DNA of 27,484 nt from NCBI GenBank assembly GCA_030706015.1, contig JAUZPI010000061.1, positions 1-27,484 on the forward strand, read 5' to 3'. Under the pieces are notes generated by a model. The model ran no database searches. It saw only the letters and a list, made by a program, of their open reading frames with translations, and had not been told where the DNA came from. The translations under genes and the position numbers were made by a program. Origin of the DNA: Bacillota bacterium (GTDB lineage: Bacteria; Bacillota; Clostridia; Clostridiales; Clostridiaceae). How positions within the stretch are numbered: position 1 is the first letter of the stretch; every line of letters begins with the position of its first letter. Below are positions 6,895-14,599 of this stretch, in pieces.

Positions 6895-7509
6895 TTAATT
6901 GGCCTTTATTTGTTTATAATACAAAGCTTTAGCTTTAAATGCGAAATAAAGATATAAAATTATTGCAAAAGGAAAGAATAAGCAGGGAAAACCTCTCATT
7001 ATTGCAAAAGGTGTCTCAAATAAAAATCTTCCCCAAAATACTGCCCCAGTGTCATTCCACAACCCTGGTGAAAGATAAAGTAATTTAGGATTGACTAATA
7101 CCTTAAACTTTCCCTCAGATATTAGCATTGAAAATAAAGGCATATATGCTATTGCAAGTACCATCCAAGTATTAGATAACCTTTTATATTTACCTGCTTT
7201 GGAACCAACATCTGAGAATATATCGTCTTCCCCGCCATCAACAGCAATTTTCTTAAAATATTGTGTTCCTGACCATTTACTTCCTGCAACATGCTTCCAG
7301 CCGCTATCTTCAAATAAGGTACAATAATCCACAAAATTTTTCTGACTATTAAAGGTACGGTAGTCAATCCTTATTACAGCATCCTCTGGTTCTGCAGCAT
7401 GAAACTTGTATCCAAACCCCGCCTTTTCCAGTTCATATCCCTTTTGGGCCATCTCATTTAACCATTTTTCCTCTTTATCAAAATTAATAAAACATTTTAA
7501 CACTCTCAT
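6895..7509 (-). CDS. DUF2812 domain-containing membrane protein
   Basis: Protein of 204 residues. The N-terminal 100 residues match DUF2812 (FINFDKEEKWLNEMAQKGYELEKAG, VIRIDYRTF, FEDSGWKHVAGSKWSGTQYF). The C-terminal half has two membrane helices near residues 112-130 and 175-195. DUF2812 genes are typically found directly after a PadR regulator, as here, 21 bases downstream, so both belong to one autoregulated operon; the molecular role is unknown but is thought to be membrane-associated. The start at 7509 is favoured by GGGAGGG 6 bases upstream; the ATG at 7512 and a TTG at 7524 are also in frame but fit the site less well. Confidence 0.88.
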   Translation of the reverse strand: MRVLKCFINFDKEEKWLNEMAQKGYELEKAGFGYKFHAAEPEDAVIRIDYRTFNSQKNFVDYCTLFEDSGWKHVAGSKWSGTQYFKKIAVDGGEDDIFSDVGSKAGKYKRLSNTWMVLAIAYMPLFSMLISEGKFKVLVNPKLLYLSPGLWNDTGAVFWGRFLFETPFAIMRGFPCLFFPFAIILYLYFAFKAKALYYKQIKAN

Positions 7510-7530
7510 CATAAACCCTCCCAATCCTAA

Positions 7531-7839
7531 TTATAATAACCCTTCAGTTAGGCTAATCATGTGTTTCATTCTTTCAAAATCTAAACGTAAAATCTCTCTG
7601 CCTTTTTCCGTAATAACATAAACCTTTCGTCTCTTATCTTCGCTGTCCACTGATTGTATTAATTTTTGTTTTAGTAGATTTTCAATGGCTCCATAAAGAG
7701 TCCCTGCTGCTATCCTAACCTGTTGATTGCTTAGTTCCTCAACCTTTTGCATAATGATATAACCATGTGCAGGCTCCAATAAGGCTAAAAGAATATAATA
7801 AGTAGTTTCTGTTAATGGCAAGTTCTTATCTCTATTCAT
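7531..7839 (-). CDS. PadR family transcriptional regulator
   Basis: Winged-helix repressor of 102 residues, cytoplasmic. The PadR signature is plain: LTETTYYILLALLEPAHGY at the start, the recognition region with AGTLYGAIENLLKQKLI, and the wing DSEDKRRKVYVITEKG. It is a short PadR (subfamily 2 size) with one C-terminal dimerisation helix. GGAGGG lies 4-5 bases before the ATG at 7839; the TTG at 7851 lies upstream of that site. It is the first gene of an operon with the DUF2812 protein. Two perfect palindromes sit in and after its promoter, so it very probably represses itself; the inducer is not known. Confidence 0.93.
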   Translation of the reverse strand: MNRDKNLPLTETTYYILLALLEPAHGYIIMQKVEELSNQQVRIAAGTLYGAIENLLKQKLIQSVDSEDKRRKVYVITEKGREILRLDFERMKHMISLTEGLL

Positions 7840-7862
7840 AAATCCCTCCAACTATTAAGTGA

Positions 7863-7918
7863 GACTATACAGTTAAACTGTATAGTCTTATTATATACAG
7901 CCCAACTGTATATTGCAA
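7863..7918 (-). promoter_or_regulatory. padR promoter with two palindromic operators
   Basis: On the minus strand TTGCAA (7918-7913), a 17-base spacer and TATAAT (7895-7890) form the promoter. Operator 1, ATATACAG-N5-CTGTATAT (7893-7913), fills the spacer. Operator 2, GACTATACAGTT and AACTGTATAGTC around one central base (7863-7887), is a perfect 12-bp inverted repeat covering the transcription start. Both share the TATACAG/CTGTATA core, so the same dimer should bind both and block RNA polymerase. Confidence 0.85.
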
Positions 7919-8075
7919 CAAAAAAATGGATTTCTAACATGTTTTGTTTTGAAACCCATTTAAAATAATATTTTATTTTTGATAATAATTTGTATCCCAT
8001 TCTTCCCTTAAAATTGCATACATAATACAATATCTATAGTTATACTTTTTTCTTATAGTTCTATATACTAACTTT

Positions 8076-8618
8076 TTACTTAGCATTTATAAAGAATAAA
8101 TATCTTTCTTCTCCCTTATCAGTTTTTGCAGTATAAACAGTACCACCATTTTCGTTAGTTTTTAATATATCTACTATTTTATACTCTGTTTTTTTTCTAT
8201 CAGCAGGAACACTAAAATTATCCCTTGTGTTATCTTCAATAAGTTTAATATTTTTATTATCTACAATTAAATCTCGTATTATAGCATCTCCTTCGTCTGT
8301 ATAAGCTGTTATTCTTACCATATCTTTTAAAGTTGATTTTTTATTTTCAAAGTTTTTAATAAATATATCAAGTTTATCAATATTAAAATTTATTCCATGC
8401 ACATCAACAACATCACCATTTCTTCGGGCTAATTCAGAATTATACTTTTGTGGCAATTTATCAAGATCCACATAGGAATTTGCTTTAGCCTTTTCACTAT
8501 TGTTGCCTGAAACTACTGATTTCTCCTGTGACTTTAAAGTATCAGATGTTTTTAAAGAACATGCAGAAAGCGAGGTTAGCATAATTATAATAGAAACTAT
8601 ACCGATAACTTTTTTCAT
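8076..8618 (-). CDS. DUF4362 lipoprotein
   Basis: Predicted surface lipoprotein of 180 residues. A basic start (MKK), a hydrophobic stretch and the lipobox LSAC with Cys20 mark a type II signal peptide. Residues 21-55 form a Ser/Lys-rich linker. The rest matches DUF4362: NGDVVDVHGINFNIDKLDIF, MVRITAYTDEGDAIIRDLIVD, and a terminal ERYLFFINAK strand. The family is widespread in Firmicutes and uncharacterised; a role in sensing or binding at the cell surface is a guess. AAGGAG lies 10 bases before the ATG. The methyltransferase gene lies 29 bases upstream on the same strand, so the two may be co-transcribed. Confidence 0.85.
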   Translation of the reverse strand: MKKVIGIVSIIIMLTSLSACSLKTSDTLKSQEKSVVSGNNSEKAKANSYVDLDKLPQKYNSELARRNGDVVDVHGINFNIDKLDIFIKNFENKKSTLKDMVRITAYTDEGDAIIRDLIVDNKNIKLIEDNTRDNFSVPADRKKTEYKIVDILKTNENGGTVYTAKTDKGEERYLFFINAK

Positions 8619-8647
8619 TATGACTTCTCTCCTTTATGATTTTTTAA

Positions 8648-9346
8648 TTAGCTAATCATATCAATTACATACTTTTCATCCGCTTCAGTAATACGAATCT
8701 GTGGATTTATTCTAACTAAATGTGAATTAATTTCCTCATTTCTCAAATCTAAATCATCTATTACATTCTCTGTTCTAAATTTTTTTTTACGAAAAATATA
8801 AGTAACAAAAAATCCTCTATCATCTTCATTTTCAATATACTTAACTAACTCAAATGCTTTATGTATATCATAAAAATCAGAGACTTGAATCAAATCTTCT
8901 TTTTTAATTTTGGAGTCAACTATATGCTTTTCTCCAAAACCACATATAAATAAAATGCCATTGTCATTTATATGTTTCTCAATACTTGCCAGTTGTTCTT
9001 TGCTTAATCTATAGTGATTAATTAAAATATTATCGAATATTCCTATGTCGTTTAATGAATTACTTACACTTAAATTAATTTGTTTTGTATTAACAACATA
9101 ATTATTTCCTTCAGCAAATCTTTGCAATCGGGTAAGTGCTATACTGCTGAAATCAATCCCTGTTACTCTAAAGCCATTCTCAATAAGAAACATAGTGTTC
9201 CTGCCATCACCACAAGCAATATCAAGTACAGTCCCTTTCTTAAAACAACTTATATTTTCAACTAATGAGCTCTCAGGACTTAATGGCTTGTCATTCCTAT
9301 TGGCAAACTTATCATCCCAATATTTTTGGTTTCCCATGTACTCCAT
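8648..9346 (-). CDS. Class I SAM-dependent methyltransferase (TehB-like)
   Basis: S-adenosylmethionine-dependent methyltransferase of 232 residues. Early YWDDKFANRNDKPLSPESSLV and motif I VLDIACGDGRNTMFL followed by VTGIDFSSIAL are typical of the tellurite-resistance TehB/thiopurine methyltransferase-like group. Motif II is FDNILINHYRLS, where the usual histidine/aspartate pattern is altered, and motif III is HINDNGILFICGFGE. The C-terminal 60 residues (about 175-232) go beyond the core and end in a charged segment of unknown role. Start at 9346 with GGTGAGGTG upstream; the ATG three codons in is also possible. The substrate is unknown. Confidence 0.88.
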   Translation of the reverse strand: MEYMGNQKYWDDKFANRNDKPLSPESSLVENISCFKKGTVLDIACGDGRNTMFLIENGFRVTGIDFSSIALTRLQRFAEGNNYVVNTKQINLSVSNSLNDIGIFDNILINHYRLSKEQLASIEKHINDNGILFICGFGEKHIVDSKIKKEDLIQVSDFYDIHKAFELVKYIENEDDRGFFVTYIFRKKKFRTENVIDDLDLRNEEINSHLVRINPQIRITEADEKYVIDMIS

Positions 9347-9506
9347 TCTGACACCTCACCCTTGTTTTGTTTTCTGTAAGCTTAAATAATATCTATACAA
9401 ATGTAATGTCTTTCTTCTGTTACATTTTCTATAATACTATATGACCACCTTAATTATATAGATGAGCAGCCAGCCAATGTCTCAGTTTTACATAACCTAT
9501 TATATC

Positions 9507-9818
9507 TTATTGAATTTCATATTTTTTCAACTCTTTTGTTGCTTTTATACTATAAAAAGTGATTATAAACGTAAAAACTATACCAAATATAAATATATTA
9601 ATTCCTGGAACTATTATAAAAACTATAGTTACTATACAAGTCAATATTCCCATAGTGATGAGATCTGTTCCTGCGGCCTTCGCTAATCCTTCTCTATCAT
9701 ATTTCTTACGGACATCGTATAAGGAAAGCATCTCGATCTTTTTATACTTGTACATTATAGCCCCCAATATGCAAAGCAATATACCGACTCCCATAAAAAT
9801 AATAAATAGACCTATCAT
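9507..9818 (-). CDS. DUF3784 domain-containing small membrane protein
   Basis: Protein of 103 residues with three predicted membrane helices near residues 2-22, 52-70 and 75-92. The central soluble segment (KYKKIEMLSLYDVRKKYDREGLAKAAG) fits DUF3784, a family of small membrane proteins of unknown function in Clostridia and Bacilli. The start at 9818 is preferred over an upstream ATG at 9836 because GAGGGTG lies 6 bases before it, while the earlier ATG has no ribosome binding site. It follows the small membrane-anchored protein gene on the same strand with a 46-base gap, a likely pair. Confidence 0.82.
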   Translation of the reverse strand: MIGLFIIFMGVGILLCILGAIMYKYKKIEMLSLYDVRKKYDREGLAKAAGTDLITMGILTCIVTIVFIIVPGINIFIFGIVFTFIITFYSIKATKELKKYEIQ

Positions 9819-9864
9819 TTTAACACCCTCAATCATATTTATAATTATTTAATTCTGTATACTT

Positions 9865-10329
9865 CTAGTAACTTATGCCATCCGTTATTTTAGACAGTGC
9901 ATCCCAGTTGCCTTTATTAGAAGGGTTCATTTTTATATTCTCCAAACACCTAAAAATAGCTTCTTCTTTTTCTGTAACAGCTATCTGCCTATTGGTAGAA
10001 TTAGTTGTACGTTCTACTGTCATGCACAAATAAAGATCAGATATTGCATTTGCTGTATTAGGTTCTTTACTTTGAACCTTAGCATAGGAAGTTAGAGGTA
10101 ATATATCCCTCGCTGCTTGTAGATTAGAAGCTGCCTTACTAAGGTTATAGTTCTTTATATCATCATTCACCTTGCTATAGTCCACCGCAAAGCATGAAGC
10201 AACCTGACCTATACATTCTACAAACTTTTCATCTGCATACCGTTTTTGTTGTCTTTGGCCCAAAAAAGTATAAGTTCCAAATAATAGACTAACCACCAGG
10301 GCAGCTATCAATAAATAATATTTTTTCAT
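9865..10329 (-). CDS. Membrane-anchored hypothetical protein
   Basis: Protein of 154 residues, family not recognised. MKKYYLLIAALVVSLLFGTY is a signal anchor or signal peptide with no lipobox. The remainder is a soluble, probably helical extracytoplasmic domain with four cysteines (positions about 39, 46, 102 and 128) that could form disulfides. AAGGAG lies 9 bases before the ATG. The DUF3784 gene follows 46 bases downstream, so both may act in the same envelope process; nothing more specific is visible. Confidence 0.78.
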   Translation of the reverse strand: MKKYYLLIAALVVSLLFGTYTFLGQRQQKRYADEKFVECIGQVASCFAVDYSKVNDDIKNYNLSKAASNLQAARDILPLTSYAKVQSKEPNTANAISDLYLCMTVERTTNSTNRQIAVTEKEEAIFRCLENIKMNPSNKGNWDALSKITDGISY

Positions 10330-10383
10330 GATACTTGCTCCTTTTTATTCACATTCAACATAAAGATTAGTTACAACTTAATC

Positions 10384-10607
10384 TCAAATTCTATCTATTA
10401 CCTCTAAGCCACATCGTAGATCATAGAACTTCTTTACTAGGAAATGCTTATTATTTCTTCACCGTCATATGTTATCCAAAACCTGCTTTCCGGTTCATGG
10501 GCAGCTCTGTAGTGAGTTAAATTTAGGCTTATTCTATTTTGTAACTTCTCACATATCTTATTCTCAATTATATTTTTCAGCTTGCTCCATTTCATATTTA
10601 ATCTCAT
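10384..10607 (-). pseudogene. Truncated SF0329-family gene
   Basis: From ATG 10607, preceded by AAGGAG 10 bases upstream, a 56-residue frame contains MKWSKLKNIIENKICEKL, HYRAAHEPESRFWI and TYDGEEIISIS. This matches my memory of the N-terminal third of SF0329-family proteins, which are normally about 130-140 residues. TAG at 10437 ends it early. Just past the stop the next frame reads FLVKKFYDLRCGLEVIDRI to TGA at 10384, which could be the continuation after a one-base shift. The rest of the family length is missing. The function of the family is unknown. This is a remnant rather than a working gene, though a 56-residue product could still be made. Confidence 0.6.
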
Positions 10608-11012
10608 ATATCACTTACTCCTTAAGTCAATTCAATCTTAAAGCAATTATACCACTATATTCCACAAGGTCACTACTGTTTACGGCGAGTTTTGATTGGG
10701 GTTCTATCAGAAATAATATAAAATTATAAGAAGCAGCTTAATCAATATTATCGAAAACTACAAAGAAGCTGACTGTAATACTTTATACAAGAACTCTTCA
10801 AAGGAACAAGCAAACTTTTGAACCAATATAAATTCGATACAGATTTGAATTAGTCAAAATTATCATACCAAGTTAAAATAAATAACAGCCATAAGTGTTT
10901 TATATATCAAACCATCTTATGGCTGTTATAATATTAAGCTTTTCTACCATATCTATATTTTCATGATTGTTCTTATAAAAGCTTACTTGTTACATTATTA
11001 GCTAATATAAAT
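10608..11012. other. Intergenic stretch without a recognisable gene
   Basis: This 405-base AT-rich stretch holds the hairpin terminator at 10882-10929 and short open frames without ribosome binding sites. One plus-strand frame ending near 10819 reads ENYKEADCNTLYKNSSKEQANF and looks coding-like but has no start; I could not assign it. I see nothing else in it. Confidence 0.5.
10882..10929 (-). terminator. Strong hairpin terminator after the methyltransferase gene
   Basis: ATAACAGCCATAAG (10882-10895) and CTTATGGCTGTTAT (10916-10929) form a perfect 14-bp stem with a 20-base loop. On the minus strand it is followed by TTATTTTAAC. It lies 84 bases beyond the stop of the methyltransferase gene ending at 11013. 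Confidence 0.75.
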
Positions 11013-11819
11013 CTATTTGACCCCAATTCGCATACGATAGCAAAAGCCTATCTCAAATTCGCTATCACCAAAAATCTCAGCAATCCTTTCTTTAAAAGAA
11101 GCCAAAAACGGATTAATTTCATCAATGCCGGCTTTCATAATCGCCTGCAGCCCTCCTTGACTTAGAGCAATTGCAATAAATCTTTCTGCATTACATATTT
11201 CAGTATTTGAGAATACTATTTCTCTTACATATCTGAAATTGCCGCTATTTTTTATATTAGAGAAATGATTTTCTTTATCCCACTTAATAGATTTATTTTT
11301 AACAGCTGGATGTGTAGCTTCAATTTCGTTTACTTTTTCAATAAGTTTGTTGTATTCAAGTTCTGCTTCCCAATTGCATACAGGCGGCCAGTCACAATCA
11401 TAAACTGCAAAAATACCACCTTCTTTTAATATTCTTGAGGCTTCATTCAAAGTAATTTCTGGATTCATCCAATGAAAAGATTGAGAACATGTAATCACAT
11501 CTACTGAATTGCTTTCTAATCCGATATTATGTGAAAATGCAGATATGAATTTTACATTCTCTAGAAAAGCTGCCTTCTCTCTTGCCACCCTAATCATATC
11601 AGGGCTTGGTTCAATACCGATAACGTTGCTGCTTACCTCACTCCATATCGTTGTGGAAAGTCCTGTACCACAACCTAGATCTACTACAAGAGATGGGTTT
11701 CTTCCTAAGTATCCCACTATAATTTCCATAACCTTTTTAGGGCACTTAGGTCTGGCACTATCATAAATGTCGGCAAAGCCCAAAAATCTTTCCGCATTAA
11801 GATTGAGGTTTTCTAACAT
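11013..11819 (-). CDS. Class I SAM-dependent methyltransferase
   Basis: Methyltransferase of 268 residues with a complete SAM-binding fold: motif I VVDLGCGTGLSTTIW near residues 45-59, VIGIEPSPDMIRVA with the acidic residue that binds the ribose hydroxyls, then VDVITCSQSFHWMNPE and ILKEGGIFAVYD. QSFHW is typical of the UbiE/trans-aconitate methyltransferase-like group. The C-terminal 110 residues form a separate lid-like region. The target is unknown, probably a small molecule. AAAGGAG lies 8 bases before the ATG. It ends at a strong terminator and is not obviously in an operon with the genes upstream. Confidence 0.92.
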   Translation of the reverse strand: MLENLNLNAERFLGFADIYDSARPKCPKKVMEIIVGYLGRNPSLVVDLGCGTGLSTTIWSEVSSNVIGIEPSPDMIRVAREKAAFLENVKFISAFSHNIGLESNSVDVITCSQSFHWMNPEITLNEASRILKEGGIFAVYDCDWPPVCNWEAELEYNKLIEKVNEIEATHPAVKNKSIKWDKENHFSNIKNSGNFRYVREIVFSNTEICNAERFIAIALSQGGLQAIMKAGIDEINPFLASFKERIAEIFGDSEFEIGFCYRMRIGVK

Positions 11820-11869
11820 AAGTTCAGCTCCTTTTAATTTCTTATTATACTTCCAACTTTTTTAATTCT

Positions 11870-12067
11870 TTAGATATCTCTTAAGTATTTTATGCTTCCA
11901 ACCTTGTGCTTCAATATACCGGAAAAATCAGCCGGAAGTTTTGTCAAACAGCCTTCCACTGGTAGTCCCTTTTCCTTTATTATTGACAGTATTTCAGATA
12001 ATCTAAACACTTTCCCATGATATTCTGGTTGATAATACCACCTTATCACCGACCTACATAATTTCAC
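11870..12067 (-). CDS. Short ORF of unknown family, possibly a gene fragment
   Basis: A 65-codon frame with protein-like composition, including WYYQPEYHGKVFRLSEIL and KEKGLPVEGCLTKLPADF, but no recognisable family. The only starts are GTG codons without a convincing ribosome binding site, and the frame is closed just upstream by a TAA. It lies 23 bases after the HD-domain gene. The mixture of good composition and poor start suggests the 3' end of a decayed gene, as with other fossils in this window. Confidence 0.35.
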   Translation of the reverse strand: MKLCRSVIRWYYQPEYHGKVFRLSEILSIIKEKGLPVEGCLTKLPADFSGILKHKVGSIKYLRDI

Positions 12068-12090
12068 TCTTATAACGAATTATTAGTATT

Positions 12091-12555
12091 TTATGAAATG
12101 CCAAATTCAATCTTAAGTTTTTCATATCTATCTTTTTCATGCTCCATAATTTCAAACATAGGATTGTATAAGCAATGCTGTAATACATCTGCATCTATCA
12201 AAACTTCATTAAAATCAGAATGCACAACTTCTTTTTCACTATGGGTATAAATAGCATCGCAAATTAATCTGGTTTCATCATCATTTGTTATTTCCAATGA
12301 CGTCAATATTTCTCTTGCTAAAATAGCACCTTTGTGTGCATGATCTTTTGTGTCCATCTTAGCGTATGAATATATGTCATGAAGCATCCCTGCCATTGAT
12401 GCAAGTTCAGCGTTTTCGCCACGCTTCAATGCAATAAACGTACATAATTGACTAACACCATATAAATGCAAATATGCACATCTTCGTTCTTCAACATCTG
12501 CCATATTCAAAAGCACTTCATCAATATATTCTCTTAAAACTTCAATTCTGTTCAT
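12091..12555 (-). CDS. HD domain-containing protein
   Basis: Small HD-superfamily protein of 154 residues, probably a metal-dependent phosphohydrolase acting on a nucleotide or similar substrate in the cytoplasm. Candidate ligands follow the H...HD...D pattern: His30, the pair His59-Asp60 (GMLHDIYSY), His72/His74 (DHAHKGA), His105 and Asp122 (IDADVLQH). Length fits small stand-alone HD proteins. AGGAG is 10 bases before the ATG and lies inside the tail of a NUDIX remnant, so the gene is likely co-transcribed with the GNAT upstream. The substrate is unknown. Confidence 0.85.
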   Translation of the reverse strand: MNRIEVLREYIDEVLLNMADVEERRCAYLHLYGVSQLCTFIALKRGENAELASMAGMLHDIYSYAKMDTKDHAHKGAILAREILTSLEITNDDETRLICDAIYTHSEKEVVHSDFNEVLIDADVLQHCLYNPMFEIMEHEKDRYEKLKIEFGIS

Positions 12556-12561
12556 AATTGT

Positions 12562-12690
12562 TTAACTCCTCTCAATGATGCTGCTTGGCATACCGCCCAT
12601 GCCTGGTGTTCCAAAAATAATTGCATAGGCACCTACTCTATCTCTGTATTCTATTCCTTGAAGCTTTTCACCAAATGATTTTTCTAACAT
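12562..12690 (-). pseudogene. Remnant of a NUDIX hydrolase gene
   Basis: ATG at 12690 overlaps the GNAT stop codon, as in a translationally coupled operon. The 42-codon frame begins SFGEKLQGIEYRDRVGAYAIIF, the characteristic N-terminal strand of many NUDIX hydrolases (FGEKL-G-EY-RVGAYAII). It then breaks into GTPGMGGMPSS, which does not continue the fold. The NUDIX box GX5EX7REUXEEXGU is absent, so most of the gene was deleted. The remaining tail supplies the ribosome binding site for the HD-domain gene. Confidence 0.65.
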
Positions 12691-13154
12691 AATTTATCTC
12701 TTCGAGGTTTTGCTATAAAACCTGTTTTTTCTCCTCTTTTAAAGCCTGAATTCTCATAGAACCTTAACGTTTCCTCTTTCTTAGAACCAGTCATCAGCAT
12801 TACCTTATAACAATTTTTGTCCCATGCAATTTCTAAAGCCTTTGTTAGTGCCTTTCTAGCATAGCCATGCTTCCTATGTTCTTCGTGGGTGACTACATTC
12901 TCAATCAATCCGTAAGGTCTGGCCCCTCTGGTTAGGTTTTTGATTATAGTTAACACGCAGGTAGAAACTAACTGTCCATTTACTTCAACGCCTAAATAAT
13001 AGGTATTGGGATCCTCACATAGTTCTTTCCACAATTCACTTATATTTTCATCCTGATTTAATTCTTCATCCTCTACATGTAATTGCTTGTACAATTTCAA
13101 TAATCGATCAAGTTCGTCCTCTTTAATTATTCTCACCAAATCCTTTTGCTCCAT
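12684..13154 (-). CDS. GNAT family N-acetyltransferase
   Basis: Acetyl-CoA-dependent acetyltransferase of 156 residues. Features: LGVEVNGQLVSTCVLTII, NLTRGARPYGLIENVVTH, the acetyl-CoA loop EHRKHGYARKAL (RxxGYA in place of the usual QxxGxG/A) and C-terminal YKVMLMTGSKKEETLRFYENSGF. The start at 13154 has AGGAG 9 bases upstream; a TTG at 13163 is in frame but poor. Its 3' end overlaps the NUDIX remnant by 7 bases, so GNAT, NUDIX and HD genes once formed one operon. A 39-base piece almost identical to its NLTRGARPYGL region is found at 24442-24480. Confidence 0.92.
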   Translation of the reverse strand: MEQKDLVRIIKEDELDRLLKLYKQLHVEDEELNQDENISELWKELCEDPNTYYLGVEVNGQLVSTCVLTIIKNLTRGARPYGLIENVVTHEEHRKHGYARKALTKALEIAWDKNCYKVMLMTGSKKEETLRFYENSGFKRGEKTGFIAKPRRDKLC

Positions 13155-13264
13155 TAATATCAACTCCTACTAATTGTGATTGAACAAAACCACTTACCTA
13201 AAGCCTTTCAAAACTAATCCTTATCATTCTCTATGTAAATCGCATTGTATGGTATATTAATACA

Positions 13265-13273
13265 ATTATAACA
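13265..13273 (-). promoter_or_regulatory. Extended -10 promoter for the GNAT operon
   Basis: On the minus strand TGTTATAAT combines a TG extension with a perfect TATAAT (13270-13265). No good -35 is seen. It would give a leader of roughly 105 bases before the GNAT start. Confidence 0.4.
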
Positions 13274-13314
13274 CAACTAACCTAATACTATTAAGTGTTT
13301 ATATTTTAAATATA

Positions 13315-13348
13315 AAAAAGGTAAAGCATTTTTCCACTCTACCTTTTT
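13315..13348 (-). terminator. Terminator of the dehydratase/activase operon
   Basis: AAAAAGGTA (13315-13323) and TACCTTTTT (13340-13348) form a 9-bp stem with a 16-base loop, 22 bases after the last stop codon of the operon. The T-rich side arm and following TATATTT give the minus-strand U-tract. Confidence 0.75.
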
Positions 13349-13369
13349 GTAATTTATTTAATATTAGAT

Positions 13370-14599
13370 TTAGGAAAGCATCTCAATAAATGCTCTAACA
13401 CGTGTAAGTAATTGTCCCGAAGGTGCTCCTACTTGGAAACATCCGTCAAGACCAATGCTGGATATTCCTATTTTTCTGAAGTAATCACGGAATATTTCAA
13501 CGTGGACACCACCAAATGCACAGCCTACATAATGATAGAAGAAGATTCCTTTTGATGATGATTGCTCTATCATTCTTTCTATTCCTTTAATCTGATTTAC
13601 AGGTGAACCTACAAGGAAATAATCTAGAATGTATCTTGCCATACTTTCTAATGGAGGTACGTCTTCGCGCCAATTTCTATCATAAGGATTTGGAGTAAAC
13701 CAGCTAAGCAGAGCTCCCCCACAATCATCAACAGCTTTATACACTCCAAATTCTAAACCACGAGCACCTATCCAAGTAAGTGGTACTACTTTTCCTAATG
13801 GTGAAGGTACTATATCAGCAGTTTGCAGCTCTTCAATAAGTCTGTCTAGAACAGCTTCAAAGGCTTCAGGTTTTCCAAAATAATGTCCTGATCCCATCAA
13901 TATGAACATGGTTGGTAAACTCTTTATATAGAGCGGATTTTTCAATCTAAGTTCCATGATTTTTCTAACCTTGCCCAAAATCCTGTTCATGCGGGCAATC
14001 TCTTTAGACATTTTTTCTTCATCTATCTTTTTACCAGTAAGCCAAATTGCTAAATCCTGAAGTTCACTAACAAGAAAATCTACCATTTGTTCTAATCTGC
14101 CGTCATGATTTGATTTAGGACGAATTGCTCCTTCCACCCTAAAGATATCATAGCCCTGTTCACGTATTAGCTCATAACCCATATTGAAGGGCTCGCAGGC
14201 ATTGTTAAATGCTACTACCTTTTTTACAGAAGTTTCACGTCTCAAAATCCACTCACCTAGCAAAACGGAAATCATTGAGCAGGTTTCTTTAGGAAGATCG
14301 AAAGTCTCTTCTGCTACTTGAACTGAGTTACGTGAACTTAGACGACCAAGATCTATAGCTGACATTGGCACTGTATCACAAGCATAGAACAGCGGTGCTT
14401 CGAAAACACCTTGAGTCCAAGCTGCTTTACGTCCTTCACGAGCTCCTTTTTCAGCATCCTGAATATATGTCAAAGCTAAATCAAAAAGATCATTAACTGC
14501 CTTTGAATAGCTGTGCTGCTGCTTACTGTGTTCAATATATTCTAATTGATTTTTAGGTTCCTCAATAAATTTTGGTTTTAAAATCTTTTCATCTATCAA
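13370..14599 (-). CDS. 2-hydroxyacyl-CoA dehydratase family protein (HgdB/YjiM-like)
   Basis: Iron-sulfur protein of the 2-hydroxyacyl-CoA dehydratase/benzoyl-CoA reductase family, 409 residues, cytoplasmic. Six cysteines are candidate cluster ligands: Cys74 (FYACDTVPM), Cys107 (ETCSM), Cys135 (NNACEPF), Cys293 (DDCGGA), Cys360 (YVGCAFGG) and Cys387 (DGCFQ). The usual C-terminal GQLLTRVRAFIEML is present. Family members receive one electron at very low potential from an ATP-hydrolysing activase. The TTG start at 14599 overlaps the upstream stop (TTGA) and has AAAGGGGGC 8 bases before it; no in-frame ATG competes nearby. It is the last gene of its operon. The substrate is unknown; relatives include YjiM and the double-cubane-cluster reductases as well as true acyl-CoA dehydratases. 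Confidence 0.9.
   Translation of the reverse strand: MIDEKILKPKFIEEPKNQLEYIEHSKQQHSYSKAVNDLFDLALTYIQDAEKGAREGRKAAWTQGVFEAPLFYACDTVPMSAIDLGRLSSRNSVQVAEETFDLPKETCSMISVLLGEWILRRETSVKKVVAFNNACEPFNMGYELIREQGYDIFRVEGAIRPKSNHDGRLEQMVDFLVSELQDLAIWLTGKKIDEEKMSKEIARMNRILGKVRKIMELRLKNPLYIKSLPTMFILMGSGHYFGKPEAFEAVLDRLIEELQTADIVPSPLGKVVPLTWIGARGLEFGVYKAVDDCGGALLSWFTPNPYDRNWREDVPPLESMARYILDYFLVGSPVNQIKGIERMIEQSSSKGIFFYHYVGCAFGGVHVEIFRDYFRKIGISSIGLDGCFQVGAPSGQLLTRVRAFIEMLS

Noticed and set aside
7836..8030. 64-codon minus-strand ORF overlapping the padR start
   Set aside because: It covers the padR promoter and both palindromic operators, has no ribosome binding site and no family resemblance.
9559..9852. 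97-codon plus-strand ORF opposite the DUF3784 gene
   Set aside because: Exact antisense of a gene with a clear family and ribosome binding site; Ile/Pro-rich shadow composition.
10469..10729. 86-codon plus-strand ORF
   Set aside because: It is antisense to the SF0329 remnant and has no ribosome binding site; its composition is that of an opposite-strand shadow.
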